From: Bettongia penicillata ogilbyi
Taxonomy: Eukaryota > Chordata > Mammalia > Diprotodontia > Potoroidae
Reading direction: 5' to 3'
Assembly: GCA_023548195.1 (NCBI GenBank)
Contig: JAJHZJ010000414.1
Coordinates: 1,230,001 to 1,294,000 of the forward strand
DNA length: 64,000 bases
Part shown: piece by piece, positions 22,362 to 33,679 of the stretch
Layout of the letters: every line of letters starts with the position of its first letter
Position numbering within the stretch: the stretch's first letter is position 1
Notes under the pieces: generated by a model
Told to the model about the DNA's origin: nothing
Databases searched by the model: none
The model's input: the letters and a program-made list of their open reading frames with translations, nothing else
Made by a program: the position numbers and the translations under genes

Positions 22362-22362
<1 letters not shown>
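22215..22362 (+). repeat. Ancient dispersed repeat
   Basis: TGAAGCCCCTGCTATGTGCC, then GGTGGGGATACAAAGAAAAG, then GAGCTCACAGTCCAATGGGG. Third copy of this family within 1 kb, in the same orientation. Confidence 0.75.

Positions 22363-22363
<1 letters not shown>

Positions 22364-22419
<56 letters not shown>
22364..22419. repeat. (AT)n microsatellite
   Basis: About 28 uninterrupted AT units at the point where sister copies of the ancient repeat read a short AAGATATATA motif. Confidence 0.97.
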
Positions 22420-22422
<3 letters not shown>

Positions 22423-22439
22423 ACAAAAAAAAATTAAAT

Positions 22440-23175
22440 CAAATTAAATCATTTGTAGGTTGGGTTTGGTTCATTGTGTTTTAGTCCTGCTTCTCCACTT
22501 CTATTTGACTTCTGTTTTCATCTTTGTTTCTTTGTGTATTTTGGGGAAGAAATGATCTGTTATTTTGTTGTTGGCCTTGGCTGTTATATTTATGTACCTT
22601 TTATGCATCTCTGTTGTCTTGGATAGTTGCAAAACAAATAATTTCTTTGGGTCTGATTTTCTTCATAGGAATGCTTTGAATGCTTTCTTTTTTAATTGAA
22701 TGATCATCTTTTTTCACTAACTGTTAGGTTCAAGTTTGCAGGGTAAGAAACCTTAGGTTTCATCTTGAGCTCTTTTGGCCCCCAGGACACATTATTCCAT
22801 TCCCTCTTGTGATTTTTGGTGTGGGCAAAATGGTCTGTCATGGTTTAGATTTCCTTTCCTTTATATTTGAAGGTCTTTCTCTGTTTTTCCTTGCAGAATT
22901 TATTTTTTTGTCCTTGGAATTATTCAGTTTAACATCATGCCTTGGAGTTTGCTGCAGAGTTTGTTTTTTTTTTTTCCTAAAGGAATTTGTGGACTGTTTA
23001 AAATGGTACTTATGTTTTCTGTGTTCCAAAGCTCTGCATAGGATTTCGTATTGTTTCTTGTCTTATAGTGTTCAGGTTTTTTGTCTTGTAATGTTCTTCT
23101 GAGAGACCTATAATCCTTAGATTTTCTTCATGCATCCCTGTCTTCCCTTTTCAGTGATTATTCCCTCCTGATCTC
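22440..23175 (-). repeat. Antisense LINE-1 relic
   Basis: The reverse strand resembles a marsupial L1 segment. Plus-strand landmarks are GCAGGGTAAGAAACCTTAGG, GAGCTCTTTTGGCCCCCAG, ATTATTCCATTCCCTCTTG and GAGAGACCTATAATCCTTAG. Short lysine-rich frames remain. No intact ORF. Confidence 0.55.
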
Positions 23176-24084
23176 ACAAGAGATTTTATGGCTATTATCT
23201 GATTGGGAGTTCCCTAAAGGCAGACACTCTGTCTTGCTTTTCCATTAATCTTCCCAAATAACTATATTCAAGGCCCTTTTATACCAGGAGGACATGGAAC
23301 AAAGGCTCACTGACCTCCGTGAGATGATGAATTTAGGTAGAGAACACTGTGAAGAGGATGTGTGAAGAACAAATCTGTGATTATCTTAACATAATCATTC
23401 AACCTGAAGTTCAATGTCCATCAGAGAGGTAAATAGGACATTTAAGAAGGGGAAGCAAACAGAACCACCCTACATCACAACTAATGAATAACTAAGTTCT
23501 GGATGATCTCTGGTCAATAAACCAGTTTGATATAACTTTCTTTCGATTACTATAGTAACAAAATCTTAATACTGGAGGGCATCTTAGAGGTCAATCTTTC
23601 TTGAACATTCCTTCTTCAAAATCTGAGAAAATGGTGACCAATTCTTTCCGTGGGGGACCACCAAATAGACAAAAAAAAGTCCGAAATGTTAAACTTTGAT
23701 GGAACTATAGGGAAACAGGCATGTATTCTGTCGTTATTGGGATGTAAATTTATATGAAGTTCTTGGTGAGCCACCTTGGAATATATAAAAAAGATTTTTA
23801 AAAAATGATTACACCTTACATTTTCAGTAGTAGGACTGCTTCCTATAAATGTCATTAAAAGAGAGGGAAAATGTTTATTTGAATAGAAAAAACCATAGTT
23901 TCTCTATTTTGAATAGAGAAAATTTGGAAAAACTTTTTATGTATAATGAAAGGGAAATAGAAAAAATTGTGGCATTTACAACTGGAATATATATTGCACT
24001 ATAAAATATTATAATATGGATCATATATAGCACTATGTAGCTTTTAGACACATGATCTTTTCTGTAGTATAGTGTGCACCTGTG
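23176..24084. other. Non-coding stretch, AT-rich
   Basis: No gene supported. 23860-24030 has repeated AATAGA and TTTGAATAGA motifs. Confidence 0.4.
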
Positions 24085-24160
24085 TTCCCACGCTAGGTTG
24101 TAAGCTCCATGAGGGCAAGAATCAAATTTTGTTTATCTCCATGACTTTCCAGAGGCTGCT
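24085..24160 (+). repeat. L2-type tail fragment
   Basis: TAGGTTGTAAGCTCCATGAG, then GGCAAGAATCAAATTTTG. Confidence 0.6.
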
Positions 24161-24177
24161 ATTTTCAAATAAGCTAG

Positions 24178-24315
24178 CAATGGTGAAAAGAACATTGCAT
24201 TGGGAGTGAGGGACCTGGGTTCAGTCTGGTTTGACCATCTATGGGGTGTGTGACCTTAAGTCACTTCACCCTTCTGAGCTTCCTCTCCAACTCTGACATT
24301 CTACCCTCCTAAAAA
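24178..24315 (+). repeat. MIR-class SINE
   Basis: GCATTGGGAGTGAGGGACCT, then GGGTTCAGTCTGG, then GTGTGACCTTAAGTCACTTC. Confidence 0.7.
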
Positions 24316-25195
24316 GGTTCATGGAATGTGATTGAATGGGTGTGAATCTTCACCCCATCTCAGTTGCCTTTCTCTAAAATGGGACCCTGAGAACTGAGCC
24401 CAGTCACAGAACCAGAGCCTTAGGATTGGAAGAGACTCAATATGGTTTCCTCAGAAGTCTTTGTTCTTTGTGAATCCATGATGTGGGCCTAGAGTGAATA
24501 CTTCCCTAAATGCTTATATTCAGAGCTGGGTTGGGGAGAGACAAGGTTGGTAGTCCCTTGGGGCACAGTGCTTAGGGAGCAACTCGTGTATTTGGCATCG
24601 GTTGCATGTGTTATAGTAAAGGTTCAAAGGCTGACAGAACACACGAGGGCACAATTTTAAACCTTATCTAAAGTACAAAAATGTCTTCTTACAAACCCTT
24701 CATTTAACACTAGAAGTATAAGAATTTGAGAATACCTGGAAAGACCAAGCTATGTCAGTTAATAGTATGATGAAAAATTGTATTTCCAAGTAAAATTATA
24801 ATATCTTTTATAATTACTTGAATCTAAAGTGCATTTTCACAGATAGCAGAAAGAAACTATTTTTAAGGAAATGTTTCCTTGTCAATTGATGCTTCTGGTA
24901 GACCATCCTAGAAAATGTCCAGGAATGGATATCAAGCTCAACATGTTATGTAGTTTGTAGAATCTACCTTCTTTACCTTTATGAAAATACAACCATCTCT
25001 CCAGTCAAGTAGTACCCCATTCTGTCCTCAAGGATTCCTCAAAGATAAGGGACAGTTGTTACACATCTGGAATTCTTTTTGTCCCCTGGGATAGACTGTA
25101 TTTGATCTTGGTTCCTTGAACTCCTCGAAGGAGTTAGGTGTTTCTGATCATCTCGCTTATTGGGAGTTCCAATTTTCCCTCTTTTCTAATTTGAA
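24316..25195. other. Non-coding stretch, nothing recognised
   Basis: No gene or named repeat supported. Confidence 0.4.
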
Positions 25196-25199
25196 AACC

Positions 25200-25600
25200 A
25201 CGGAGATGTACATATAAATGTACATATATGTGTGTGTATATGTTTCTTATACAAGCTCAAGTTTTAATACCTCTCACCCTGATCCCTATGCCCTATGTCT
25301 ATATAGACACACATATGTCTATATATAGGTAGATCTGCATTTATCTACATATAGATATATCTACATTATCTATTTATCTATCTATCCATCCATCCATCCA
25401 TCCATCCATCCATCTATCTATCTCTGGACATAGGGTACAGGAGCCAAGGTAGAAGAAACTGAAAGTATGTATGTTTGTATTGTATTGTAAGTATTTGTGT
25501 CTAAGTGTGTATATACACACAATGTACATATGTGTATATCTATGTATGAAAATATGTAATATATGACATATACACATACACATGAAATGTATCAAGCTGG
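25200..25600. repeat. Compound microsatellite region (TATG, TATC, ATCC)
   Basis: GTACATATAAATGTACATAT, then a run of TATCTA/ATCTATC, then about eight CATC units at 25384-25413, then further TATGTA repeats to about 25580. Confidence 0.85.
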
Positions 25601-25844
25601 GTAGTTTCATGTTGTCATCAGACTTTATTCATCATCTCATCCCACTCAAGCTTTTGGCTTTATTCCTTCTTTCTTGTCCCCACTATTTCTTCTTATATAC
25701 TTAACTTTCATGACAAATTCATTCTGGGTTTTCATATTTCTGACAATATTCATACAGGACCAAGCCATTTTTGTATTCATCAGTTTTTGTGCCTTGCACT
25801 CTAACTCTTGTCCTTTTAAGATCTGAGCTAATCCATTAAATCCA
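25601..25844. other. Non-coding stretch
   Basis: No gene or named repeat supported. Confidence 0.35.
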
Positions 25845-26075
25845 TGTGCAGCCTGGTCTAGTGAAAAGAGACAACTTGGAATTAGGTATCCTGGGTTCAA
25901 ATTCCAGTTTTCAAATGCCAAGCTATGTGGCTTTAGGTAACTTGCTCAATCTGTGTAAGCCTATTCCCTTATCTGTAAGATGAGGATTACTACTTCCCTC
26001 ACAAAGTTATTGAGGATGAAATGAGATAATGTGCATGGTATGCTTTATAAACTTGAAAGCACAACACAAAATTAA
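25845..26075 (+). repeat. MIR-class SINE, near full length
   Basis: AGCCTGGTCTAGTGAAAAGA, then CTGGGTTCAAATTCCAGTTT, then CTTATCTGTAAGATGAGGAT, then GAGGATGAAATGAGATAATG. Confidence 0.8.
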
Positions 26076-26099
26076 GTTGTTATGCATTCTTGTAGCCTT

Positions 26100-26145
26100 G
26101 TGTCTATGTGTGTGTGTGCATGCGTGCGTGTGTGTCTGTGTCCTT
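26100..26145. repeat. (GT)n microsatellite
   Basis: GTGTGTGTGCATGCGTGCGT followed by GTGTGTCTGTG. Confidence 0.85.
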
Positions 26146-26185
26146 TTAATCCTAGACCATCTCTAGGCCCCACTGTGGGCCTAGA

Positions 26186-26300
26186 CAGCCACACAGAGCC
26201 TTCTTTTCTCTTCTTTTTTTTTTTTTATCTTTCTTTTCTCAACACAGCCACACAGAGCCTTCTTTTCTCTTCTTTTTTTTTTCATCTTTCTTTTCTCAAC
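26186..26300 (+). repeat. 59-bp tandem duplication
   Basis: CAGCCACACAGAGCCTTCTT starts at 26186 and again at 26245. Each is followed by TTCTCTTC, a T run, and CTTTCTTTTCTCAAC. The copies differ mainly in T-run length. Confidence 0.9.
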
Positions 26301-26780
26301 TGAATCATTCCTGATTATGTCTTCAAGATTTCCTTATTCTTGCAAGCTTCCTACTCATCTTGAACCCATTTCCTTCTTAAAGACTTAGGCAATGGAATCC
26401 TATCCTTTCTCTGAAATTATTCTCCTCAAATCTAAGATCAGTGCCATTTATACTCAGTATTCCCTTCCTATTCCCTATCATGAATCCAAGGCAGTAGAAA
26501 GCACATTGCATCGGAGTTAGGAAACTTTCTCTGAGTCTTCATTAACGTCTTAAAATTAAGACTTTAGACCAGATTACTTGCAAGAACCCTTCTGACCCCA
26601 AGAATCTTTAATCCTGTGAACTTTAGATGACACCATCACCTTCTTGCAAATTTCTTAGTGTTTTCAGTCTTTATTGAGGAGTTTCCAGTGCCTGGATTAT
26701 CATGGTCTAGCCATTATCTCTTCCACCATCTTGAAGATGCTAACTTGTCCCTTATTCAATGTTGCAGCATGGACTCGTGG
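26301..26780. other. Non-coding stretch with weak MIR-like remnants
   Basis: GTAGAAAGCACATTGCATCG near 26494 resembles a MIR head but is too decayed to bound. Confidence 0.35.
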
Positions 26781-26965
26781 TCTACATCAGGAGATCTCAA
26801 TCTTATTCTTAGTTTTCCATAATCACGTCGCACATTAACTCCTGAGTCTCAGTCTGCTCATTTGTATAAAAGCATGCCTCACAAGGCTGCTATAAGGATA
26901 AAATGAAATTTTACTTGGGGTTTGGAAACTGTAAGGTTCTATAAAAACGTAAGAGCTTTTCAGGA
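26781..26965 (+). repeat. MIR-class SINE, 3' half
   Basis: TGAGTCTCAGTCTGCTCATT, then AAGGCTGCTATAAGGATAAA, then GGTTTGGAAACTGTAAGG. Confidence 0.55.
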
Positions 26966-27184
26966 TCTCCAATGGGTGAGGGATAAATTAAGGAAAATAA
27001 AGGTGATTCATCCCATCCAAATTTTCTTATTTATCACCCACTTTGCTGTGGTGGAAGGAAAATGACATAAAGGTAAATAAATATACATGTTGGTTTCAAT
27101 GAAATGTGTAAATTGTCTACAGATTTCTTTATTCTAGCATTCCTTGGGAAAGGACTAGAACTGTTTTCAGAGGCATAATTAACT

Positions 27185-27380
27185 ATAGCATATAAGGGTG
27201 GGGAATAAGAGTAAAGAACACTGGAATTGGTAGTCAGGAAACTCATGATTTAGTCCCATACCCCCCAGAACTCTGTGTAACTTTGCACAAGTCATTAACT
27301 TCTCCAGACCTTGCTTTTCTCTAAAGTAAGGGAATTGGCTTAGATAACCTCTAACCTTTGGTTCTGAAGTTTTGTGAATC
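27185..27380 (+). repeat. MIR-class SINE
   Basis: AGAACACTGGAATTGGTAGT, then AACTTTGCACAAGTCATTAA, then CTTCTCCAGACCTTGC. Confidence 0.65.
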
Positions 27381-27584
27381 TAGGGGTGCAGTGCAGGAGC
27401 AAACCTTAGCTTAGCTCTCAGCTCTGTTATTGTCAGATGCCTTTCCTGGAGCTTCTCAATTGCTACATAACAGTAAATCTCCACACATGATCACCAGTCA
27501 ACACTGCTGCATGATGATAGAAGTTGAGGCTTGTGTAATGGTTTGCAGTCAGAGGACTTCCTAAGGAAGAGAGCAAGGAATATT

Positions 27585-27785
27585 TTTTGTCTTTCTTTGT
27601 ATCTCCAGCTCTTAGCACATGGCCTGGCCCAAAAGAAGCACTAAATAAATGCCTGTTGGCTGGCTGGTTCAAATCCTGGCTCCACTACTTATCACCAGTG
27701 AGACCATGGGCAAGATGTTTACACTCTGGACCTCAGTTTACTCACTTGTAAGCTAAGTGAGCTCTAAGGTCCCTTCTAGTTTTTA
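27585..27785 (+). repeat. L2-type tail followed by MIR-class SINE
   Basis: TCTTTGTATCTCCAGCTCTT, then GCACTAAATAAATGCCTGTT (L2-like, to about 27660). Then TTCAAATCCTGGCTCCACTA, then GACCTCAGTTTACTCACTTG (MIR). Confidence 0.7.
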
Positions 27786-28204
27786 GCCCTCTAGTGGCAG
27801 GGTGCGTTTGTGATGTCTTCACGTCATGTAGACTTAAGCAAGAGGAGGGAAAGAGGAAATTCTCAGAATTTCTAGGAAAAGTCCTAGGCACAGAATTCTT
27901 GGTTTTAGGTACCAGTTGAAGTACACTTAGGTGGTATCCTTCCAATTGCCAGTGAAAATTGTGTGACCTTGGGCAAATCTGGAAATTAAATGTGTCAAAC
28001 ATGTCACTAGGGCAACACTCCCTAGTGCTGTCCAAACAAGATTAAAATGTATTTGGATAATATTTAATATAATAGAACATAGATAATGTTAAACATGTGG
28101 TTTTCTAAGTCAATATGTGACCTGCAGGGATCTTTAAGTGCTGTGTAAGTGGCCCCACTTTTATTTGAATCTGATACACCACTGGTCTAGATTGTACAAA
28201 TATA
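27786..28204. other. Non-coding stretch
   Basis: No gene or named repeat supported. Confidence 0.4.
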
Positions 28205-28352
28205 CTTGGCAATGACCTTAGACTTCTAATTTAATCCCATTAAGAAGGAGGAACTGAGGCCCACAGAGGTGAAAATGACTTGCCCAAGATCACGCAGATG
28301 CTAAGTTAGCACAGCAAGATTTTGAAGCCAGGGTCTTACAGCTCCAGATCAC
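28205..28352 (-). repeat. MIR-class SINE, reverse orientation
   Basis: GAGGAACTGAGGCCCACAGA, then GACTTGCCCAAGATCACGCA, then TTTTGAAGCCAGGGTCTTAC. Confidence 0.75.
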
Positions 28353-29269
28353 ATAATTTTTCCTCTGTAACATGCTGCTTTCCTTGAGAATCCTTTAAGC
28401 TCTAATATTGTCTTATGACAATGACAGAAGGGACCATTTTCTTCAACTCAACATGGTGCTAAAGAAGCCCCTCTTCCTCCCCACATTAGGATGGAGCAAG
28501 GCATAAACCCCCATGAAATAAATTATTGTCTTCACCCTCCCATATGGAGGTGGCAGGCTGGGTGGAATGGGCTGGTGCCAAGACAGATGGGAGAGATGGT
28601 GTGGGTTCTGAAGGTTTTAGGTTAGGAGCGTTTGATTTAGCAGCTAATTGGCAGTCACTGAAGCTAGAAGGGGAATAGAAACTGGAAAATGATTTTAGTT
28701 TTGGAAAGGAGGATGGTTTAGTGTACAGGAACTAGAGGTGCTTGGTGCCCAGCTGTTGTATGAGGTCCTAAACAAGGTCATGGCTCAAGGGAGAGTGGGT
28801 TAAAGCCACATGTACAGAATAGAAAACTGGCTTTGAGAATTGATAGTGTGAAGGTTGATCTCCCAAATCACTGCAGGACTGGAGACTGGAAAATTTAGCT
28901 CATTCCTAACATCCATCCTCAGGTTCCACAGAGTTTCATTCTTTACACAGATCAGCTGTCAAATGAAGGGTCCTGGGGAAAAGGGTTGGATTAGATGACC
29001 TGCAATGTACCTTAGAGCTTTAACCCTATAATCCAATGAACAACTGAACTGAGGATGGAGGGGCCTTGGGAGAAAACTAGTCAATTTTTATCTTCTAAAA
29101 GGCCACAGAACTATCTGCCATTCTAAGTTTAATATTTTGTCTCCTGTGACTGGGCAAGCATATGGCAAGGTTAAAAGAAGACCTTGGAAGAAGAGAAGTA
29201 AGGAAGCGATGTTGCTATCTCAATTTTAGGGTTATTTCTAAGGGTGAGGAAGGGTCTGATTTTTGAAAA
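28353..29269. other. Non-coding stretch, nothing firmly recognised
   Basis: 28590-28760 faintly resembles the ancient dispersed repeat (GCAGCTAATTGGCAGTCACT). No gene supported. Confidence 0.35.
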
Positions 29270-29422
29270 GGCACAGCATCACAGAATACCAGTGCTGAAA
29301 GGGACCTTGGAGGTCATTTAGATCAATCTACCTACAGATAAGGAGACTGTAAGAGAAAAAAATGACTTGCCCAAGGTCACCTGGCTAGTGATCAAGTCAC
29401 CCTGGGCCAGATTCATCTGGGA
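29270..29422 (-). repeat. MIR-class SINE, reverse orientation
   Basis: CAGTGCTGAAAGGGACCTTG, then GAGGTCATTTAGATCAATC, then ATGACTTGCCCAAGGTCACC. Confidence 0.75.
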
Positions 29423-29965
29423 ATGCTGTATGGAGGAGGGATGGATGTTTTGTTTTGGGCCTGCAGCTGTTTCTTAAAAACCTTGGACACAGAGGCGGAA
29501 GCAGGAGGTATTAAAAGCAGAGCCTGTTTGAGAAAGAGAAAACCCAAATAACCAGGATGTAAAGAAAAATTCATCTTCATCATGTTTTATTTTTGAAGTG
29601 AAAAAGATTAACAAAAAGATTAACTATGACTAAAGAAAACTCTTCCTCCTCACAGATTCTCAAAGAAACAAATGGGAATGTACATGTGCAGGCACACACA
29701 CACTCCAGTGCTACCTGTAGGGATGAAAACACAGATTTGTTCTTTGTGTCAGGGTGGTGATGGTTCCCCCCAGTGCCAGTTTATGCCCAACCCTGAGGTG
29801 TGGAGAGGCAGGGAATAAAGAGGAGTCAGTAGAGGTGCCACTATAGCGTGTGTCTAAGAAGGGCAGAGTTACTGCAGGGGGCAAAGCTGACCAGCTAATC
29901 ACTGGAGGGAGAGAGGATCTAAGGAACAGGGTAAAGATTGTTTGATGAGTCTGGTTCTTTGGGAG
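29423..29965. other. Non-coding stretch
   Basis: No gene or named repeat supported. Confidence 0.4.
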
Positions 29966-30155
29966 GGGTAGTGGAATGGAGGGGGATGATTCCTGGACTC
30001 TGAATCAAGGGAAACTGGGTTCTAGTTCCTGCAGTCACTAACTTGCCAAGTGACCTAGGACAAGTCACTTCGCCTCATCAGGCTACAGTGCCCTCTCCTG
30101 TGAAATGAGGGTGTTCCTGAAGCTCCTTACAACTCTTAAGACTTTTTGATTGTTG
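29966..30155 (+). repeat. MIR-class SINE
   Basis: CCTGGACTCTGAATCAAGGG, then CTGGGTTCTAGTTCCTGCAG, then GACCTAGGACAAGTCACTTC. Confidence 0.75.
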
Positions 30156-30439
30156 GCAGACCTCAAAGCAAGAGCTATACAACTTTATCTCACGATCCTA
30201 CCTTCCACTTCCCCCAGAAAGTGCATAGGCTTAGATGCTCACTCAGATCCTTTCAACTCTAACAGGCTATGAATTTAATTTGCAGACACCATTTTCAAAC
30301 AAGTACTGGAAAATCCTTCAGCTCTGGTCTCCTCAGTAATGGCATCATTTTTATGGGATAGGAGGGAAGGAAGCAGGGGCAAGGCCAGCGAAGCCCGGTT
30401 TGCCTTGTGCCTCCCTCAGTGCCCCACTGACAACAGCAA

Positions 30440-31765
30440 CCCCATCATAAAACCCCAGAACTGAAGGGAACCCAGAGCTCATCCATGAACATGTCCAGTA
30501 ACAGTGCACTACCTCCCAAGGCAGGCCCTTCTACCTCTGGACAGCTCCAATTGTAGCCAATTGTTCTTCCTTAGGACCTAAAATCTACTTCTAGTTTCTA
30601 CCAACTCATCTTTGTATTACTTCTGAGAGCAAGAGAGAGGTCTATTCCCTCTTCTATGTAAGAACCATTTATGCTTCTGAAGACACCTATTCCCCACGTC
30701 TTCCTTTGTCCAAACTAACTGTCCTCAGTTCCTTCCATTTCTTTTCACTGGACTTTTCTAGGTTTCTGGGGCCTTTCCTGTCATGGACGTCTGCCAGGTA
30801 GTCCATGTGATACTTCCAAAATATAATATGGCACTCCAGTAGGAGCATTACTTCCCCTGTTCTGGCTAGCATTCTTCTAACAGGGATCCACGATACTTAC
30901 CTTTGTCAATATCGATCATAACATTGGCTCAGACTGAATGAGTGGACAGTTCAAAACGCCCAGATTTTTAAAAACATTAACTGCTAAAAATGGATCTCCA
31001 GCTTTTATTTGTACAATTTAGCTTTAGAACTTAAATGTGATGTTACATTTTTATCTCCATTTATTTTTATCTATCTTGGCTCAGAATCTCAGACTGTCAA
31101 GATCACTATGAATTTTAATCCAATCATTGCCTGCATTAGCTATCCTTTTTTCTGATTTCATCCAAGTCATTATGAAATTGTTCAATGAGACAGAGTCAAG
31201 GACAAAAGTCCTGTAATATGCCTCTGGAGAAAGTTCTCCCCAGGTTGTCAACAATGTGTTAACACTCTGCAGGTATGATTTCTTTACTATCAGTTATGAC
31301 CTACCTGTCTAGTAATGTTACTGTCAGAAAATCCAGCCTACCTTTCCTCCATCTTGCCCACAAGGATATCGTGGGAGACTTTGTCAAAGGCTCTGCAGAA
31401 ATCCATGCACACCATGTCTTAGAACAAGCCCTGATACATCAGACTAGTAACCTCTCACAAAGGAAATGAGGTTAGTTGTGCATGACTTGTTCTCAATGAA
31501 CTCATGCTGGCTTCTCATGATCTTTGCTTCCCTTTCTAAGGGCTCACATTAGGTCTAATCGGTTTCAGAACTTTCCTGGAGACTGCCATCAAGCCTGTGG
31601 TTGGTTGTGTTCATCAGAGTGTACTTTCCCCCTCATTCTGAAAATCTGGCTTCCTGGCATCTCCCTCATTCTCCATGATTTTTCAAAAGTTACAGGTTGC
31701 TTTGCTGATCACATCTGCCAGTTTTTCCTGCAGCTTGGGATGTAATTGCTCTAGGCCTAGAAACC
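30440..31765 (-). repeat. CR1/L3 LINE fragment, coding strand reversed
   Basis: Plus-strand phrases are the antisense of CR1-clade ORF2/3' sequence: CTCCCAAGGCAGGCCCTTCT, TTTGTCAAAGGCTCTGCAGA, AAATGAGGTTAGTTGTGCAT, GACTTGTTCTCAATGAACTC, TGCTGGCTTCTCATGATC and GGAGACTGCCATCAAGCC. About 1.3 kb. No intact ORF. Similar pieces lie at 53600-54030 and 60800-62130. Confidence 0.8.
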
Positions 31766-32039
31766 TGAACGATAAATACAGCAGGTGTTTTCTTATTATC
31801 TCACTTATCTTATAATTCACTTCCCTGGTAGTGAAGCATTATTTGTTCTATGGTTCTCACCTTGAAGATTACTCTCCTTGGAAGAGAAGACAGAAGAGTG
31901 TAGATGAAGAGGATTAATCAAAGCAGGGCCATGACCTTCCAAAAGGGCATTTCCAAGCTTGTGAAAAAGCTAAAAGGAAAATAAACCCACACAAAGAGCC
32001 TGTATTCTCTCCCCGCAAACCCCAGACAATGGCAGATGG

Positions 32040-32082
32040 GTAAAATATACACACATGCACACCCATACACATACACACAGCA
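32040..32082. repeat. (CA)n-like microsatellite
   Basis: ACACACATGCACACCCATAC then ACATACACACAG. Confidence 0.8.
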
Positions 32083-32159
32083 GCAAGAGCAACAGAAATA
32101 TCTCCTTCCTAACCGTCTCAAACAATGTCCTTTGTAGATGTCCACTCAAGTCAGAGAGC

Positions 32160-32325
32160 TATAATCTGGAAAGCACCTTTGGTATCATTTGGTACACTCC
32201 CATCTTACAGATGAGGAAACTGAGGCTCTGCATGGTTAACTGATCCACCTATGCTCACAGTTAGTTAGTAGCAGAGCCAGAAGCAAATCTCAAGACTTCT
32301 AATTCCTAGATCAATGTTCCTTCCC
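32160..32325 (-). repeat. MIR-class SINE, reverse orientation
   Basis: CAGATGAGGAAACTGAGGCT, then TAGTTAGTAGCAGAGCCAGA. Confidence 0.75.
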
Positions 32326-33524
32326 CTAAATCATTCTTCTCTTGTTTGTTGAAGATGATAAAGTGAAACTAAATGCTCCATCTGATACTGTCATCAAAGA
32401 AACGGCCCCCATTCCTCTTTCCTTAAGAGTCTGAGCTCTGCAGTTCTCGTCACCCCTAGCTTGGTGATTCTTTCAGTTAATTCCTCCAGTCTGAGGTATA
32501 CTTACTACCTTTAGCTGTTGCTGGAGCAGGAGCAGTGACAACCAGATGAGCACATCTGCAGAACACACACCCCGGGGGAGATCTGTCTTTGGGATTTCAC
32601 AGTAGGGGAGCAGAGAGGAGGGTGTTGGTGTGAGGGAGTAGAAAGGATGATCATCCAGAGAGGCAACACAGACAGGAGGCAGATGAAGGGGAGAAGAGAG
32701 GGGGAGAAGCAGAGCTGGAGAAGGGTGACGGGCATTCTATAAGAACCTGATTTGAAAGCAAAAAAAAAAAAAAAAAAGGGAGGGGGAATTATTTTGTGAG
32801 GACAAGAGTCAAGAGGCATAATTTCTACGCATCTGGGTCATGGCACACCTGGCTCCCAACACTGCTTTTTTGCTGAACTCAGGCAGAGTAATATGGACAT
32901 GTGGCACCCTGCTCCCCACAATACCCCAGATGCAGCTTCACCTCAAGGGTCTTTGCTATTGATACAGTGACTGATTCCTTGTTGAAAAGGGGTCAGCACA
33001 TGTAAAAGAAGTGAGGAGAAAGAAAGGAAAGTAGTGAGAAAGTGAGAGTGAATTCAAGCTAGAGGAGGCAGGGAGATAGTAAAAGAAGAGGAGAAACAAA
33101 CACATGGAGACACAGAGTCCGAGAGAGAAAACAGAGAACTATGTAAACACATTCCAGGTACAACACATCAGAACTGAAGTCATGGAGATCTTATGTCTTC
33201 ATTCACTTCATTTTCTGGATTTCCCTGAGCATTATAATATTGTTCCCTTCAAAATATGACAATTTCCCAAGCCTGGAAAAGTCTATGCCCATATGACGTC
33301 TTTCAGTCTCATTCACTTCTTCTATTCCCCTCCTCCACCCCTCCAAAGCTGGAGGGCACAGACTACCCCCACCAACTCTGGCCCTCAGTCCCTACCTAGA
33401 TAAATATTGCATAGGAGTGTTGCTGACATGGCCTCACAGAGGAGGGAATGCAAGCTCAGAGCTCAATATGGCAACAAGCCCATCCTTGAACAATCCCCAC
33501 CTTTCCCACCCAAAAAAATCCCCA
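32326..33524. other. 3' flank of PDIA5, no gene
   Basis: Contains an A run at 32759-32777 and purine-rich sequence at 33000-33130. I see no repeat I can name and no exon. Confidence 0.4.
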
Positions 33525-33679
33525 AATCCCCAAACAAGTGGTTCAACTTTATTTTAAAATTGTACAAAATGGCCATGGGTGGCTATAAAAAACTTAGTCT
33601 TCAGAAGGTGTGAAAACTCAGGAACAACAAAGCCAGCATCGTTCACAGTGTAGTGGAAAAGCTTCTTTTGAGGCAGAAA
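33525..33679 (-). other. PDIA5: PDIA5 3' UTR
   Basis: The sequence directly downstream of the TGA on the minus strand has no further coding potential and leads to an AATAAA signal about 130 nt later. The lower edge is set 10-25 nt beyond that signal, where cleavage normally falls. A G/T-rich stretch follows on the transcript strand, as expected for a downstream element. The exact cleavage site is inferred. Confidence 0.7.
33548..33553 (-). terminator. PDIA5: Polyadenylation signal AATAAA for PDIA5
   Basis: TTTATT on the plus strand is AATAAA on the transcript strand, about 130 nt after the stop codon. It is followed by a T/G-rich downstream element. It is the first canonical hexamer after the stop. 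Confidence 0.8.

Noticed and set aside
22224..22484. Frames with poly-YI stretches
   Set aside because: Translation of the (AT)n microsatellite.
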